Made by a program: the position numbers and the translations under genes. From Clitoria ternatea (Eukaryota > Streptophyta > Magnoliopsida > Fabales > Fabaceae), in the NCBI GenBank assembly GCA_037962975.1, contig CM075675.1:29328501-29392500 (forward strand): a stretch of DNA of 64,000 bases, given 5' to 3'. Shown piece after piece: positions 23,204 through 35,179 of this stretch. Position 1 is the first letter of the stretch. Every line of letters starts with the position of its first letter. Under the pieces are notes generated by a model that did not search any database, was not told where the DNA came from, and worked only from the letters and a program-made list of their open reading frames with translations.

Positions 23204-23600
23204 AGAGAATAAGGCGGCAGGGCCGGCCATTGTATTTGATAAAATAAATGACAGAAATTAAATAAAGCGAAAATAAAATGTTAAGCGTAAGACGGTAAAG
23301 CTGTGGTTATAGTGTAGATAAGCAGAAATGAAATAAAAAGGAAAAATTAATACAGAGAATAAGGAGGCAGAGCCGTCCATTATAATATAGATAAGCAGAA
23401 ATAAAAGGAAAGATAAATGCAGAGAATAAGGTGGCAAAGCCAGCCAATATATTCGATAAAATAAATGACAGAAATTAAATAAAACAAAAATAAATGTTAA
23501 GAATAAGGCGGCAGGGCATCCATTTATAATATATATATAAGCAGAAATAAAAAGAAAGATAAATGTAGAGAATAAGACGGCAAAGCCAGCCTTTAAGCTC
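23204..23600. repeat. minisatellite, five to six units of about 65-77 bp
   Basis: Each unit contains a core near GAGAATAAGGCGGCAGGGCC followed by an AAGCAGAAATAAAAGGAAA spacer. Cores start near 23206, 23283 (degenerate), 23360, 23425, 23500 and 23568. The units differ by point changes and a few small indels. The G-rich core stands out in an otherwise AT-rich LTR. Confidence 0.75.
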
Positions 23601-23604
23601 AATA

Positions 23605-23704
23605 GTAATAATAATAATAATAATAATCATAATAATCATATTAATGATAATAATAATAATCATCATATTCATAATCATAATTATAATCATAATCATAATA
23701 ATAG
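23605..23704. repeat. ATA/ATC trinucleotide-rich low-complexity tract
   Basis: Runs of AAT interspersed with ATC and ATT, probably an expanded and then mutated microsatellite. Confidence 0.85.
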
Positions 23705-24479
23705 TAGCAGTGATATAAATGGTGATCATCCATCCTTATTTCCTTGTTTATCTCGTCTTTCAAAACTTCCTCACTGAAATCCACATAGACACCCAAGGTT
23801 CTTAATATTTTCACAATTCAATACCTAACATATCCACTTAATCATTATGGTTAGTAATAATCAACACAGCCAATTAATCATATACATAGCAATAAAAATA
23901 TATAAAAGAAATATATAAATATTAAAGCATCTTAATTTAACAACAATTCCCGAACCTGCCCTCGGAAAGGTAAGGACCAAAAGTACCTTAGTCTTTCTAA
24001 ACACACGGTTCTCCCCAGGATACCAGAGAATATACCCCCTTACCTCAGGTGTTGTATTTTTGTGCTGCTAGACGAGAGGCCGAAAATTTAACTTTCAAAC
24101 CGTAGCTCCGATCGACAATCCGTCTCCGTAGTTAGACTCTACGTGATGATTAGAGCTTGGATTTGCCAATATGAAAATGATTGGGCAAAAAGAGAGAGTG
24201 ACAGAAGTGGTGGAGGAAGAAGAATAGTAGAGGTTCGCGGTGGTCGAAGGTGGTTTTTGGTGAAGAACAAAGGTGGTTTAGTGTCAATAAAGGAGAGAGG
24301 GAGAGGCTGTATGAAGAGGGAAAGAAAGAGTGATGCAGATTTTGAAGAGGGGTGATGCCATATTTATAGGAAAATCTGGCCACCGGGTCTAAATTTAATT
24401 GGTACCGGTTTTGAATAGTTAATTTTAAAAGAAAATAAAAAGTTACTTATAGTTACGGTTAGAATCTAAAAAAGTTTCC

Positions 24480-25210
24480 AACATGAAAGTTGTAGATCGG
24501 CTCTTTATCTTTGAACCGATATATGGTATGCAAAAATCTGACACCCGAAGCAAAAGTTACGCCAAAAACAAAGAAAAATCAGAGTTGGTGTAATAGTTCT
24601 TTTTTGAAAGATAATTCTGCCACGCAAAATCCGTTGTGAATTAGCTTTTGGTTTCTTCATGAAAGTTGTAGGATTTTTTTACACAAAACCATGAAAAAAG
24701 AACAAAGTCATTTTGACATCGTATGAGAGAGATATTCGCATTTTTCTATAGGGGGTACTATTTGTGCGAAAATCACTATTTCTCTGGAAAGTTTCACTTT
24801 TCGGGGATGATCGAGCAAGAACTAGCTTTCAGGTTCTTCACGAGAATTGTAGAGTGATTTAATACGAGAACAAAGAAATTACAACGAACTGATTATGAGC
24901 TCATATGATTTTTCTAAGAATTTAACGAGATTAAATAACTGGTTTTTCAAGTTTGGTGATGATAGATCACGAGATAGAGTTCGAGGCTAGAAATAGAGTT
25001 TGTCAGGTTTTTTTAGCGATGAAACTGAGATGAAAATTTCTTAATTTCGACCTCATATGAAAAAGTTATGCCCAAAACAGGAAAGATATTTGAGTTGAAT
25101 TCAGAAGTTTCTATTTAACTAGATAATTTTTCTAAGAAATGAGGTTGATAAGGTCCGAATTAGAGTTTGGGCTCTTCAAGAGAAGTGTTTGATTTGTCAA
25201 AATAGTTCAT
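24480..25210. repeat. degenerate tandem units around a GAAAGTTGTAG motif
   Basis: The words ATGAAAGTTGTAGATCGG (24484), CATGAAAGTTGTAGGATT (24659) and CACGAGAATTGTAGAGTG (24839) recur at intervals of about 175-180 bp. Each is followed by a TCATATGA- or GTTATGCC-like word. Later units near 25000 and 25180 are weaker. Related words occur in the gypsy LTRs at 5450 and 5635 and near 58735. Confidence 0.55.
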
Positions 25211-26050
25211 TAGGGACTGTCTGTGCTGAAATCGGATATCCCAAAGTGTAGAAATAGACAATTGTGGACCTCTTTTCGGTATGAATCGGGTGTCTAGGAA
25301 TTGATCCGATGAATGATGGTACAAGTCTAATTAGTTTATTATATCAGTGTTAGATATAGGATTAGATTGTCAATTCTTGACTACCTGCAGGGTCTCTTAT
25401 TTACTTATTATTACTTACAAAGCTTCCATACTTCAAAATTTACAAGGTTAAGGCTGCTTACTAAAAACAGGGATGTTACACTAGCCCTTGAGAAAATGAG
25501 GTACTGAAAGGAAATGGTAGTGTTGTGGTACTAAATCAAATGAATGATTGTTATATTTATGATGATGAAGCTTGTAGTATGATTGAGAAATGTATGTGGT
25601 ACACATGTATGTACATGATATCATAATATATGATTTTGATTCATTTAGTTTATGTTACTCACCTCCTAGTTGCCATTTTTCGAAGGTTGATGTAGGTTCT
25701 ATTGGAAACCTAAGCTTTTTGGAGGTGGAGTATTTTGGAAGAAGGTAAATATGGAAGTAGGAGCCTAGGGCCGTGGCCGGCGCTATATGTAAACGCAAAC
25801 CATTTGTATGTTTTGGTTGTATGACTATTGAGTTAGATATGTGTCTCTTTGAGTATGTCCTATGGGAAAATTAGGCCTACATACCTTGTATGACATGTTT
25901 ATAATGAATATGTACTTCTAAATTAAGTTGATTGATGATAAAAATAAATTGATAATGATACATTCATGATGTATGTTTGAAATCGGTAAGTGGATACGCC
26001 ATATTCCCATGTATTGATAATTAACCCGTATAAAGTATGCCAATAGGTCA

Positions 26051-26779
26051 TAATGTCCATTTGGAACTTAACTAAACTAAAAAATTATTTTATGAGTTAA
26101 GAGTTATTCTAATCATTATAAAAAGAATATAATAATTATATTCATAGTGGATAATCATCATATTGAACTTATTTTAGTATCTTTAACCTTTTATTACCAT
26201 TTTGACTTAAATTTAGTCATACCAGCTAGGACTAGATAAATTCATAAATAATTAATAAAATTAAAATATACCAGCATTCAACTTAACTTATTTCACATGT
26301 TGATGTTAAACACAAATTATATTAATCTTATAGAGGTATAATACAATAAGAAAATTATTAAGGTGATAGTAAATAACAATTTTTTATACTATAAACTTTG
26401 GAGTATGTTTAAAATATTTAAAATAATAGTGTGATGTGATGTTGTCTATCATGTAAAAAACTATATAAATAAATAACACTTTGTTAATACGATATTTTCA
26501 AATAGAGGTTGGGTATTGTATCCTAAGAGGTTGTTGAGGTTAGGTATGATTCATGCGAAGTAAGCTTTTTTGTTTTTTGTTTTCTCAATGAATGCTAATT
26601 GGGTTGTAGTTCATGGTTTAATAACGGAAAAGTGCAATTTCAATAGGACATTTTTGTACTTATTTTAATAAAAAAAGCTTATTTTTAGTTTTTTTTTATT
26701 TTTGAACTTTCATACAAAAATATAAAGTGAAAATACTTAAAACATGAATTCTAATATAATAGGAAAAAAAATACACTTT
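26051..26779. other. AT-rich intergenic sequence, no gene seen
   Basis: No open frame of note and no element ends. The sequence runs up to the ACTTT duplication before the LTR at 26780. Confidence 0.55.
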
Positions 26780-28278
26780 TGTAACATCCTAATCTGGTTT
26801 TATGGGTAAATTAAATTAGATAATGATTAATTAATTAAAAATAGTATGAATTTACTCTTTTGCCCTTAATGAAATATGTTCCATTTTGCTATTCTTTCCA
26901 AAATATTAGTGTCATTCCCGTTCCTTCTCCCTGCGGCTCCATCACCCCAAACTCATTTTTTCTTCTCCTAATTTCTTCAATTAAGGCAAGATTTTGGCTC
27001 AATTCTTCTTCCTCTTCACGTTGCAGCCATGGAAACATAAGGGGAAAGCTTCAATTTCCTGAATTCTTAGAGGTAATGGTTGAACCCAACTTCGGCTTTG
27101 TGCAAATTTGGAACCCCACTCTTTAATTCTTGTAAATTTGTGAATTTCAAGGTTGTTTAGGTTGTTTTCCGCTTGTGGGTAGCGTTTGATCGTTGTGGGG
27201 GTTCTCGATTTCTTTATTTCGGTGAGTTCCGACAATACCCATGGTGATTAGTTTAATGTTCTGTGAGTTTTGGGGCTTGGTAATAATTATTTTCATGAAG
27301 TTAGGTGATTTTGGAGCGTTTTGAAGTAGTTGACAATTTTGGGGTTCTTTCAGAATCGAGTTTCGGGGGTTGACGACTTATGTTGGTAAGTTGTTAGTTG
27401 ATGAAATAACTATTGATGAGTTATTTTAGCTTCGAAATGTGATTTCAGTAGTGTGTGGGTTATTAAAATGATTATGGTTGATTTTAGGAAATTGTTTGAA
27501 TTTGGGATTCATGACCGGAAAACATTTGAATAACGTTCAGATAGCATTTTGAGTTTCTGGAGCGTAGGAATCTAGGTAGAGGGAGCATTATATCTTAAAT
27601 GTATAGATTATGGACGAATAGGGATATAATTACATTGTTGTATTTGATTGATTAGATGTTTTATCTGTGATTAAATGTTATTGCTGATTTGATGATTGAC
27701 ATTATACCTCGTTGATGTGATGTGATTTTTGATGAATTGTATGTCGCCCATATATAATTGTGATTTATTGCAAGAGGTTATAATGATTTTATATGGTGAA
27801 TTGATTGCATCAGATTATGATAAAAATGATGAAGCTTGAGGTAGCTTATAATATATTGATGAAATGTGAATTGAACTGTGTGGTTTCGCATTTCATGTGA
27901 GATAGGTGACCCGTGAAAGGTCAGGAACCCTGAATTGGTAATTCTAGCTGCATATATTCTAGTCTAGATCCTAAGGGTCTGTGATTACCGTTGGAGCTAG
28001 AATTAAGTCTCAAGACGTCACGATGCAACTCGTATCACGCGGGAATGGCATAAGGGACTAGACTGAGGTAGATTTTTATGGGTAGAATTTAAATTGCACT
28101 AGTCAAATCCATATGTATTTGCATTTATATGTATCCATGATGTTTAGATAGCATTTGAGGTAATGCTTTAATGTGAAATGACAGTGTATGATGATGATTG
28201 ATCTGTGGTGTTATGATTATAGAACTGGATAGGTATTTGCTATACCAGGTTGAAATTCGGTTCAATACCCGTCATTTA

Positions 28279-28317
<39 letters not shown>

Positions 28318-28320
28318 TAT
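28279..28320. repeat. (AT)n microsatellite directly before the LTR CTCACCCC block
   Basis: Twenty-one dinucleotides with one GT interruption at 28299. It lies between CATTTA and GCTCACCCC, the same place where related LTRs carry short or long TA runs. Confidence 0.95.
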
Positions 28321-29202
28321 GCTCACCCCTATTATCGTTGTTGTTTCTTAGTGGACCTAGATCGAGGTGAGGATTGGTGAGGGTTCACTAAGCCTGATTC
28401 AGAGCCATGATATGCTTGGATGCACTTATATACATATGTAGTGTATAACTTTTTGATGTAGTAAGCCTTGATCGGCTCGATGTATATATATGATGTATAT
28501 ATGCGGCTTGATGTATTTATGCTTCTTGTAGTGGATCTTAGGTATCTGATGGCTTCACTGGAAGCCCACATAGATTTTGATATCTGAATGATGATTTTAT
28601 GATAAATATACTATTGATGGTGATGAATAGATATAGATGCCATGAATGGATTCATGAATTGCATGTTGCATTGCATTGATGACTAGGACTTGTATTGTAT
28701 TGCATACTTTGATGAGTGAAACCATGAGCAGGTCTTATTGTTGAATGGATGTATGTTTTGTAACAAATAATGATGAGTATTGTGTTGGCATTGGTATAAA
28801 TAAGGTGAATTGATAGTCCATGGTGTATGTTGTCATTTATGGTACAAACCATACCTAAATAAGGAACTGAATAGACTAATTTGAGTTCAGTGAGGTCCCA
28901 GGACAAGTCCAATGGGTTACATTTGATATTTAAGGTTTACTGCAATTGAAATGGCCCATTTTTAATGAGGTTTGATGGGTTATATGACTTGGGTTTGGCC
29001 TAAACGGGTAGAAACACATTTTTGTGCATATGTCCCTTATTTTTGGGTATTTTTGAGTGTGGCCAATGGCTGCACGTCATAAATGATGCATTTAGGGTTG
29101 AGTCAAAGTTTGGTGGTGTTTGGAGATCATTTGGAAGAGTTACGACATGTGAAAGTTGGTCGGAATGTCAAATTCTGTATAATTTCTGCATTCTGGTATG
29201 GC

Positions 29203-29372
29203 TAATCGATTAGGACCATTCTGGATAAGTGGTAATCGATTAGCGTAATCGATTAGGGTCATTCTAGATTGTGGTTATTGATCAACTGGTATGCATAATC
29301 GATTAGCTATGCTAATCGATTAGGGTCATTTTGTTGACTTGGTAATTGATTACCACATGGTGTAATCGATTA
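29203..29372. repeat. array of TAATCGATTA palindromes
   Basis: Seven palindromes in 170 bp: TAATCGATTA at 29203, 29233, 29246, 29296, 29313 and 29363, and TAATTGATTA at 29343. Each is a perfect 10-bp palindrome. Spacers are short and contain the repeated word GGGTCATT. The array ends 185 bp before the LTR end. Confidence 0.9.
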
Positions 29373-29557
29373 CCATGCCCTTAGGACCTCCAACTGAGTT
29401 GAAAAACGCATTCTAACTCCACCTAGCTTTCCTCTAACACTTCTTAATGAATGAGAATTTATGTTATGATGTTCCGAACAACCAAATTATGGTGAATTAA
29501 ATAAAAAAAGAAATTTTCCCTTGGGTTTTGCCATTATTTTATACCCTATGATGTTTT

Positions 29558-30014
29558 ACTTTTATTCCTTATGAATATTTACATTCTTGGTTTGGTCCTT
29601 CATATCTTTTTCATTAATTTAATTTTGTATATTTGTTAGTAAAATGTCCCAAATTGTTTTATATACTAATTTTGTTAATTATGTGCTACAATTTGAGAAG
29701 ATGATCTATCAAACCTTCAATTCTCTAAGTAAACTATGACTTTTTGGATCAAGGATATTTGAAATAAAAAATTGAAATTAGTAAGAACATTGAGGGAAAG
29801 GAAAGAGACTAAAGCTTAAGGCTTAAGTTATCAACTGTAAACTTAGATGCAAAATTTATTTGTGTTGAAAGATGTATGTTTCTCAAATTATCAAATGCAT
29901 AATCAAATAACTTAGTAGAGTTACTGGGATAATGATTTAGGAAATCCATAACTTTAATAAACATAAATGATTAGATTGACAATAAAAAACATAAAAGATT
30001 ATTATCTATACATA
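29558..30014. other. AT-rich flank between solo LTR and hAT element
   Basis: No gene seen. The last eight bases, TATACATA, are the left copy of the hAT target duplication. Confidence 0.6.
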
Positions 30015-30034
30015 TAGGGATGGCAAAACGGGCT
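30015..30034 (+). repeat. left hAT terminal inverted repeat
   Basis: TAGGGATGGCAAAACGGGCT, identical to the complement of 36236-36255. Confidence 0.95.
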
Positions 30035-30180
30035 AGGCTCGTCGGGCTGGCCCGCGAAACCCGTCAAAAATGGCGGGACGGACAAGTTTTTTGAGCCCGC
30101 TGTCCCGCGATGGCCCGGCCCGCCTAGCCCGACGGGCCAATGAGTAAACGGGGCGGGCCATCCCGTTGGGCCCCCGCTTA
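30035..30180. repeat. GC-rich left subterminal region of the hAT element
   Basis: Repeated GGGCTGGCCCGC, GCCCGGCCCGCC and GGGGCGGGCC words in both orientations, in sharp contrast to the AT-rich surroundings. A similar block lies at 33730-33839. These are likely transposase-binding sites. Confidence 0.75.
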
Positions 30181-31102
30181 TATGTTTTTTTAACTTTTGA
30201 TTATTATTATTATATTCTTTTATGTTTGTTTCTGACGCAAAGAGATAGAGAAAAAGGTTCTTTTATTTTATCCTAAAACTTTTAGGGTTGCATTTGGTAA
30301 CTAAAAAATAGAAACAGAGAGCTTGAGAAACCGTTTTTGTGCTGCGCCGCTGTGCTTGGTGGATCTCATCTCTATCAATTCTCCATCTCATGGCTTTGTT
30401 CGTGGTGCGTAAGCGTTAGCTCTAGCTCATCACCTGCGCTGCTACGTCGTGCGGGCATCTTCAACAAGGTCTGAGATTTTTAAAACTTTTCTCCCATTTC
30501 TAATTTTATCATTTTCCCTGTTACCACTCTGCTATTGCTTGGCTTTACTCTATCATTTATTATTTGTTCTGTTCTCTTTTGGCTTCTTCTGTGTGACTTG
30601 TTAACTTGCGGTGATTAATTGATGATGCTAGTAATGTTGTATACATTAATGCATTTAGTTTTATTAGGATAATAAAAGAATAACTTACCGATTACTACCC
30701 ATAAATAAATTTTAGAGAACCTTGTTCATTATATACATTTTTTATGCGTAGCACTAACAGCTTTGATCATTAGGTTCTTTAATAATAATATAAAATTAGT
30801 ATATTAATGTTAAAAGTTAAATATAATATTAATGTTGAAAGTAACAGTATATTAATGTTGAAAGTAATAGCATATTAACGTGTGATGTGAATATGAAATT
30901 AGTAAATTATTAAAATGAGTAAACTATTAATATTGAAAGTTAAATACCATATTAAATTATTAATGTGAATATAAAATTAGTAAATTTAGGAATTGGATTG
31001 CTAGCTTCAAGATGGTATCCATAGTATCCTCTTTGCGGTTTAACATGAATAATAGTAAAATAGTATATTAATATTGTGTTGTTTTTCTCTACAGCATTAA
31101 AA

Positions 31103-33369
31103 ATGGATTCCTCAATTAGTAAACCATTATTGTCTAGTGATGAGATTGAAGGAGAAATGGATTTGGAAACTAGGGAGGAAGAATCTAAAGAAAGTGAACC
31201 TATTCCTAAAAGACGTAGAAAGTTAACTGCTGATTGTTGGAAATTTTTTACCAAGATTGGAATGGATGCGAGTGGGAAAGAGAAGGCACGTTGTAATTGG
31301 TGTTCTGTTGAGTTTGTCATTGGTGGAAAAAGATATGGAACCTCACACTTGAATCGTCATATTGAGAAGTGTAAAAAGATTAAATTTAAAGATGCTGGTC
31401 AAATGATGGTTGACATGGAGGGAAAATTAAAGTCTAGGAAGATAGATAATTTGATAATCCGTGATAAGTTGGCTTATTTAATGGTAAGACATGATTTGCC
31501 ATATAATTTTCCTGACTATCCTGAGCTTTGGGATTTGTTGAAATATGCTAATTCTGATATTGTGTCTGTGACTAGAAATACTTCAAAGAGTGATATTAAT
31601 AAAATGTATTTAAGAATGAAAGAAAATCTCAAAGTGGACATGAGAATGATTCCAAGTAGGATATCTTTGACATCTGATTTATGGACATCGATTAAAACTG
31701 AGGGTTACATTTGTTTGACTGCTCATTATGTTGATAAAAATTGGAAGTTAAATAGCAAAATTATTAATTTTTGTCACATGCCTCCTCCTCACACTAGTTT
31801 TGAGTTATCTAAGAAAATCAATGAGTTTTTGAATGATTGGGGAATACAAGATAAGATTTTTTCAATTACTCTAGATAATGCATCCGCAAATGATGTTATG
31901 ATGCAAACTTTGAAAACCCAGTTTGTGTTACGAAAATCATTGTTGTGTGATGGAGAGTTCTTTCATGTGCGGTGTTGTGCACACATTTTAAATTTAATTG
32001 AGCAAGATGGAATGAAAGTGGCACACAATGCACTACATAAGATTAGGGAGAGCATCAAACATGTTAAGGGTTCAGAGAGTAGGATGTTGAAGTTCAAGGC
32101 ATGTATGCAAAAGGTTGGTGTTGTTGAGAGTTGTGGATTGAGTCTTGATTGTATTACAAGATGGAACTCAAGTTTTTTGATGCTTTGAAGTGCTCTTAAG
32201 TATCAACTTGTGTTTACCAACTTAAATTGGGATGATGAGACTTATACATCTAGCCTTTCACAAGATGAATGGAAAAGGGCTGAGAAGATATGTAAGTTCT
32301 TGCAACCATTCTATGATATTACCACTTTGATTTCTGGTACATCTTATACAACTTCCAATATGTACTTTTTACAAATTTGGAAAGTCCAATCTGTGTTGCT
32401 TAATGGTCTTAGAGATGAAGATGATGCTATTAGAAGTATGGCTGAGAGGATGATTCTGAAATTTCAAAAGTATTGGGATGAGTATAGTGTTGTGCTTGCT
32501 TTTGGAGCGGTTCTTGATCCACGGATGAAGTTAGAAACATTGGGATTTTGTTATAAAAAAATTGATCCATCTACCTCTGAAATAAAGTTGGAAAAAATAA
32601 GGAGTAAGCTATTTGTTTTGTTCTCACAATATTCATCCACTGGTGATACTTCATAAGATCAAACTATGCATGGCTCTAGCTCATCTTCAGCTTCTAAGGA
32701 GCATTCTGAGTTTGACTTCACTTCTAGCTTATTTGATGTAAGTAACTTTCATTTTACCTTTTCATAGAACTAAAATTGAAATGCATGTCTAGTTTACTTG
32801 ATTTCTTCATTAATGGATCATCTTACTTATTGTTGTATTAGGAATTGAAGATGCATCGGAATGAGATTACTAATAGAGCTGGAAAATCTCAACTAGATGT
32901 TTATCTAGATGAGCCACCATTAGAGTTTGATAATTTGGAGAATATGGATGTGTTAGCATGGTGGAGAGATAATAAAAAACGGTTTCCAGAACTTTCTATA
33001 ATGGCTCGTGATTTGCTAAGCATTCCTATAACTACAGTAGCATCTGAATCTGCTTTTAGCATTGGAACACGAATCATTTCCAAGTATAGAAATCGTCTGA
33101 AAACAAAAAATGTGGAAGCATTAATGTGTACTCGTAATTGGATGCGTGGCTTTGAAGATGGTAATTTATTTATTATACAAGTTGTGTATAATTTATTTAT
33201 TAAATAAGTTGTGTTTAATTTACTTTAATTATTTCTCATACTTAATTAATTTGGATAATGTATTATTATTGTAGATGAATCTTCTTCTAATGATGATGAT
33301 GGAGGATTAGGATCAACATCCAAGAACTCCAACAGTGCATGTGCTTCAAATCTCATTCAAGTGGCTTGA
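31103..33369 (+). pseudogene. hAT transposase (BED finger and hATC dimerisation domain), two in-frame stops
   Basis: Three exons read in phase: 31103-32737, 32842-33160 and 33275-33369, 683 codons with the final stop. The ATG at 31103 follows a clean acceptor (TTTCTCTACAG, ending 31094), so an intron precedes it in the leader. A BED zinc finger is visible at about residues 60-95 (ARCNWCSVEF, then HLNRHIEKC). Then comes the catalytic region (SLTSDLWTS, ITLDNASAND, RCCAHILNLIEQDG) and, in exon 2, the hATC block LLSIPITTVASESAFSIGTR. The enzyme cuts and pastes hAT elements. Two premature stops interrupt it: TGA at 32186 and TAA at 32654. No frameshift was found, so decay is recent or slow. Both stops lie before hATC, so no complete protein can be made. 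Confidence 0.92.
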
Positions 33370-33729
33370 TGTGTGGATTAATGAATTCAATTATGGATGT
33401 TTTTTGGATTTTACTATTTATTTTGTAGCTTTGTGGTTTGAATACTTTTGAAGTTGCTACATTATTGGACTTACACTATTTAGTATGATATGTCATATGT
33501 GTACAATGTGCTACTAGACACTATTTAGTATTTCCTAATAGTAGTAATGTATAAATATTTAGATGGATTAGATAGATAATATAAAATCAATTTTTATAGT
33601 GTAAAATTTACTAATTTTATATAAAAAATGTTTTTATAATGTATATACATTATGTAGAAGTAGGCGGATCCAAATTCCAATAAGTTAGTAACTTGCATAT
33701 TTTTTTTAAAAAAATTGATTTTCTATATT

Positions 33730-33839
33730 TGGCGGGCTAGCCCGCGGGCCCGGTGGGCCAATACTAAACGGGGCGGGCCAAGTTTTTCAGCCCGTTTTTC
33801 CCGCCCCGCTTTTTCGCGGGCTTTGGCGGGGCGGGCCAG
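33730..33839. repeat. GC-rich right subterminal region of the hAT element
   Basis: Words such as GGCGGGCTAGCCCGCGGGCC and GGCGGGGCGGGCC, the right-hand counterpart of 30035-30180. The solo LTR is inserted inside this region; hAT sequence resumes at 36219 (the second GCCAG copy). Confidence 0.8.
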
Positions 33840-35043
33840 TGTAACATCCCTGATATTTTAATGAAAATTATGAAATGGGAAATGTTAGTGAATGTTTAGA
33901 AATTCTATTTAGTATTTATTCTGTTTGAGCCGGTGTCGAGATCGGTCTCAGAAGCGCGGACAGGCAGAGCTGAAGATCGGATGAGTAAGGAAGAGCGGGC
34001 AGGGCTAGGCGGTCTGGTCCAACCGTTGTGAGGAGAGCGCCTCACACGGTGTCGTAGCCCGGATCAACCTTATACTAACTGAAACAACGGGTGTGTGTGA
34101 CAAAGAGTCGAGAGCGGATGATATATCCGACCTCTCAAGTTGTAGCTCGGATTTCCGAGGTATGAACATTAAGTTAGGACGGCGGGGCCGATATTTATAT
34201 CGGGCCTATACTCTTGCGAATTATTTGAGGATTGTGACTACTTAGACGTTGGGGGGATAGACACGTGTAATTGATTTGATAACTATGCAATATTTTAAAA
34301 TAGTGAAATTGATTAAATTTAGTAAGAATACAAATAAAATAAAGGAAAAGACGATCTTGCCATGAGCCATATATATATAAGAAGATTCTCTTCTTTCCCT
34401 CTGGATTATTCACAAGTTACCTTTACTATCAGTTTGTTCCTTCTCTTCCGTTTTTCTCTTCTCTCTTAACGCTGATCTGCATGCACTGGAGTGAGACTCC
34501 ATTTGTGTCTGAACTTCAATTTAACCCCATTCCTGTGATCGAGACTTCAAGGTGAGTCTACTGATCCGTTCCAATTATGATTCCCTTATTTCTTTTATTC
34601 TTTAGCTGTTAAGGGCCATGCATGGCTATATTCGTGGCTGTTCTCCACTCCTCTGGTGAGTGTGAGTCCAGATGTTGTCCATGAACTAGGGGCGTGGAGG
34701 TGATGAGCTATACTTTATGATTCGTAGGTAGTAGGCTAAACAGCGGAAGACTGAGTGAAGGAGTTGAGACTGCGAAACCAGTGCTCGGAGGAAAGAATCG
34801 ACACAAAGAACAGATCATCGAAGCGTGGAATCAGAGTAAGGGGGGTGTTCGGGTTATAATTAATTAGAATAGGACTCGCTTCTAATTCAGGTCCTTGGGT
34901 TGCGTAAACAGGTTAAGGAAAATGTTACTAAATGTGGTGTGTGTTTATACTTGTGCATGTGTGATAGTGTACATTGATGAGTTGAGAATTGGGTGTGTGG
35001 TTGAGTTATCATGCATGATCTTGAAATATTTAATATTGACGTA

Positions 35044-35179
35044 ATCAGTGTTATGTGACTCCGGGTTAGCAAGCAGGCTACCCGAGGGATGAGAAAATTG
35101 ATATCTAATGTGAAATGATCAGTGTTATGCGACTCCGGGTTAGCAAGCAGGCTACCCGAGGGATGAGAAAATTGATATC
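35044..35179. repeat. 62-bp tandem duplication inside the solo LTR
   Basis: Units 35044-35105 and 35118-35179 differ at one position by eye. Each contains a potential hairpin, CGGGTTAGC...GCTACCCG. The near identity marks a recent duplication. Confidence 0.9.

Larger units (their letters stand above)
21915..25480 (-). mobile_element. family-B gypsy solo LTR (or LTR-only element), 3,566 bp
   Basis: Bounded by TGTAACACCCTCGG and GGGATGTTACA, inverted termini of a TG...CA LTR. Flanks are GTAGC on the left and CTAGC on the right, a 5-bp duplication with one mismatch. The first 930 bp are the complement of the LTR at 1-946, so its transcriptional direction is minus. Its body carries an AAT run, a minisatellite with a GGCGGCAGGGCC core and degenerate GAAAGTTGTAG repeats. 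No gag or pol is present, which fits recombination between LTRs to leave one. Confidence 0.75.
20612..26050 (+). mobile_element. family-A-like LTR fragment split by a family-B LTR
   Basis: The left part (20612-21914) carries GAGGTAGGAGGGGGTAACAT, the counterpart of the GTAGAGGGAGCATTA block in other LTRs. The right part (25481 on) carries TTACTCACCTCCTAG followed by a pyrimidine tract, the conserved feature seen at 588, 28321 and 56652. The two halves are separated by the LTR at 21915-25480 and join in a sensible order once it is removed. The outer limits are approximate and no internal retroelement domains are present. Confidence 0.5.
26780..29557 (+). mobile_element. family-A gypsy solo LTR, 2,778 bp
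   Basis: Begins TGTAACATCC and ends GATGTTTT(A). The five bases ACTTT occur directly before 26780 (26775-26779) and directly after 29557 (29558-29562), a perfect target duplication. The exact last base is ambiguous because the terminal CA has mutated. It aligns along its length with the LTR at 54612-57893, for example in CTGTGATTACCGTTGGAGCT. It contains a TA microsatellite and an array of TAATCGATTA palindromes, and no coding region. Confidence 0.8.

Noticed and set aside
23475..23729. Minus-strand frame of Ile/Met repeats
   Set aside because: Translation of an ATA/ATC microsatellite; not a gene.
29203..29372. CRISPR-like array
   Set aside because: The repeated unit is a 10-bp palindrome with irregular spacers inside a plant LTR; unit length and context exclude CRISPR.
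33275..33369. hAT transposase ending at 33207 without a third exon
   Set aside because: A donor at 33161 and acceptor before 33275 keep phase and give a Ser/Asp-rich tail ending in a stop, a better fit to plant hAT genes than the AT-rich read-through.
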